Origin: Megaleporinus macrocephalus | Taxonomy: Eukaryota > Chordata > Actinopteri > Characiformes > Anostomidae | Assembly (NCBI GenBank): GCA_021613375.1 | Contig: CM038706.1 | Coordinates: forward strand, 20,898,866-20,962,865 | Direction of reading: 5' to 3' | Length of the DNA stretch: 64,000 nucleotides | In this document: piece after piece, positions 62,834-64,000 of the stretch | Layout of the letters: each line of letters begins with the position of its first letter | Position numbering within the stretch: position 1 is the stretch's first letter | Program-made: the position numbers and the translations under genes | Notes under the pieces: generated by a model | The model's database searches: none | What the model was told of the DNA's origin: nothing | The model's input: only the letters and a program-made list of their open reading frames with translations

Positions 62834-62933
62834 CTGGTTCTGCAGGGAGGAGCTGGGCCTGCTTTCCAGCTCTGAGACCAGCTTCCTCTTGCTTTCCTCA
62901 CCACTCAGCCTCTGCTGTGCTTTCACAGGCATC
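62834..62933 (-). repeat. Right arm of ~100-bp inverted pair, peptide-reading
   Basis: On the minus strand, ATG at 62932 to TAG at 62830-62828 reads 34 residues starting MPVKAQQRLSGEESKRKLVS, closely related to the left arm's reading. Arms are separated by about 436 bases (62398-62833) of ordinary sequence. No target duplication or known terminal motif is visible. Confidence 0.75.
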
Positions 62934-63748
62934 TTTTTTACCCCAGGCAAAAAAATGCAACAGCACATTTACAGTAGGCAATAATTTACAGGGCAACGTT
63001 AAAAACAAAACAAAAGCTAGGATTATCAGTTTTATCACCCCACCCCTCCCAGCTGCACCCCATGCAGAGCTCAGACTTACTTTCAATGCTTATATCTTAA
63101 CTAATTAAATAAGGTAATTGAGCATAAACAAATTTAATCTTTAATGGAATCTTACTATAATAACACATTTGTTAGCGTCTGCTGGTGTGAGTTCATGGTT
63201 TTGGTCTGCCTTGTAAATGATGCATAGAACCAACTTATTTTAACAAATAAGTTAAAATTAAAATACATTATAAATAAACACAAAAAACACAGTCACTCAG
63301 CATTTAATCTATACATGCCTCTATGGAGAAACTATGGAGCATTACATGTGCATAATTTTACAACTTATCTCAACCATTAGCTAAATAGTGCATGCACAGA
63401 AGGTGGAAATGTGCTCGGCCACGCCTTTGCAGTAATCAGTATTGTTTTATTAATTGTTTTGACAGTATCAGCAAAAATACATTACATGTACATAATATTT
63501 GAAATTATATTCAGTTTAAAGATGAGTTTATGGGTTTCAGTTCTTTTTGCTATTAACCTTGAAGCATTGTCAAAATATCCTATTATTGTGGGCTGTATCG
63601 CCCGGGCGCATTTTATTACCCTGGTAACGTTATTATTAACTGCATATTCTTGTGTTAATTTAATAGTTTGTGCCAAACTCAATCTAAGAAGAAGCCTTTT
63701 AGCTCAAGGCGCAGTACTGGTGCTGTTAATGGGTACAGTTAGCCCAGG
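62934..63748. other. Non-coding, with one hydrophobic open frame
   Basis: Nothing was recognised as a gene. An open frame on the plus strand (about 63411-63767, no clear ATG at its start) reads a hydrophobic protein with several possible membrane segments (VISIVLLIVLTVSA, LVTLLLTAYSCVNLIV), as T-rich DNA tends to do. CGCCCGGGCG at 63600-63609 is a perfect palindrome. Confidence 0.3.
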
Positions 63749-63771
63749 AGAGAGAAAGAGAGAGTAAGCTT

Positions 63772-63836
<65 letters not shown>
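63749..63836. repeat. (GA)n microsatellite
   Basis: GA dinucleotide run with a few interruptions (AAAG, ACAG). Confidence 0.95.
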
Positions 63837-63839
<3 letters not shown>

Positions 63840-64000
63840 CAGTGGAGCAGCACACCTACAGAGTGATGGACAACTTGGAGGAGTCGTACTGACAACAATA
63901 TTGGTATTTTCACAGCTCACTTCTGGACAATGTCTGGTCTGATAAAAAGAAAAAAAAAAACAGACGTCTAGCAGTCTGACCGCCTCACTGACTTTCTGCT
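63837..64000. other. Unassigned window end
   Basis: Short unique stretch with an A-run at 63948-63960. No feature recognised. Confidence 0.4.

Overview
The window looks like about 64 kb of non-coding nuclear DNA from a ray-finned fish, probably an otophysan (characin, catfish or knifefish). Evidence for a fish: dense teleost-type interspersed repeats (Tc1-like and hAT-like elements, tRNA-headed SINEs, LINE remnants), many CA/GA/AT microsatellites, and no operon-like gene packing. The order-level guess is inference from repeat character. Nearly all ORFs are short and look like chance or repeat-derived frames.

One host coding feature is convincing. It is a 51-bp, 17-codon exon on the minus strand at 8655-8705, with a good acceptor and donor. 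Its peptide (NEKPLGHSASRSSNISK) closely matches, by recall, the segment just upstream of the RING-CH domain in vertebrate MARCH1 (MARCHF1) and, slightly less well, MARCH8. Most of the window is therefore best read as introns of a minus-strand march1/march8 gene: the RING-CH and membrane exons would lie to the left of base 1, and upstream or alternative first exons at higher coordinates or outside. I did not find either.

Layout. 1-3.6 kb: non-coding. 3.6-5.1 kb: degenerate GTTGCTA repeat, then a minus-strand LINE remnant split by a SINE. 7.1-8.1 kb: GATCGG-rich DNA-transposon fragments. 8.66-8.71 kb: march exon. 10.26-10.88 kb: hAT-like element with near-perfect 8-bp target-site duplication (TSD). 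12.3-13.06 kb: long polypurine tract. 13.88-14.74 kb: TTAA-flanked element carrying a SINE. 16.24-16.76 kb: short hAT-like element. 17-30 kb: largely plain intron with microsatellites. 31.22-32.74 kb: 1.5-kb inverted repeat. 34.93-36.10 kb: LINE tails and a hAT-like element with a perfect 8-bp TSD. 37.4-38.2 kb: more non-autonomous repeats and a hairpin element. 40.7-41.35 kb: purine-rich 188-bp tandem repeat. 46.5-46.75 kb: SINE. 50.28-50.67 kb: truncated LINE reverse-transcriptase end. 58.11-59.33 kb: complete but frameshifted Tc1-like transposon with intact inverted repeats and TA duplications. 61.0-61.4 kb: CpG-rich, promoter-like patch. 62.30-62.93 kb: an inverted pair of about 100-bp segments reading related short peptides. 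63.75-63.84 kb: GA microsatellite.

I found no convincing new multi-gene system. The most informative structures are the lone march exon, the precise transposon boundaries, the long inverted repeat and the inverted peptide-coding pair. Family names come from recall; no database search was run.
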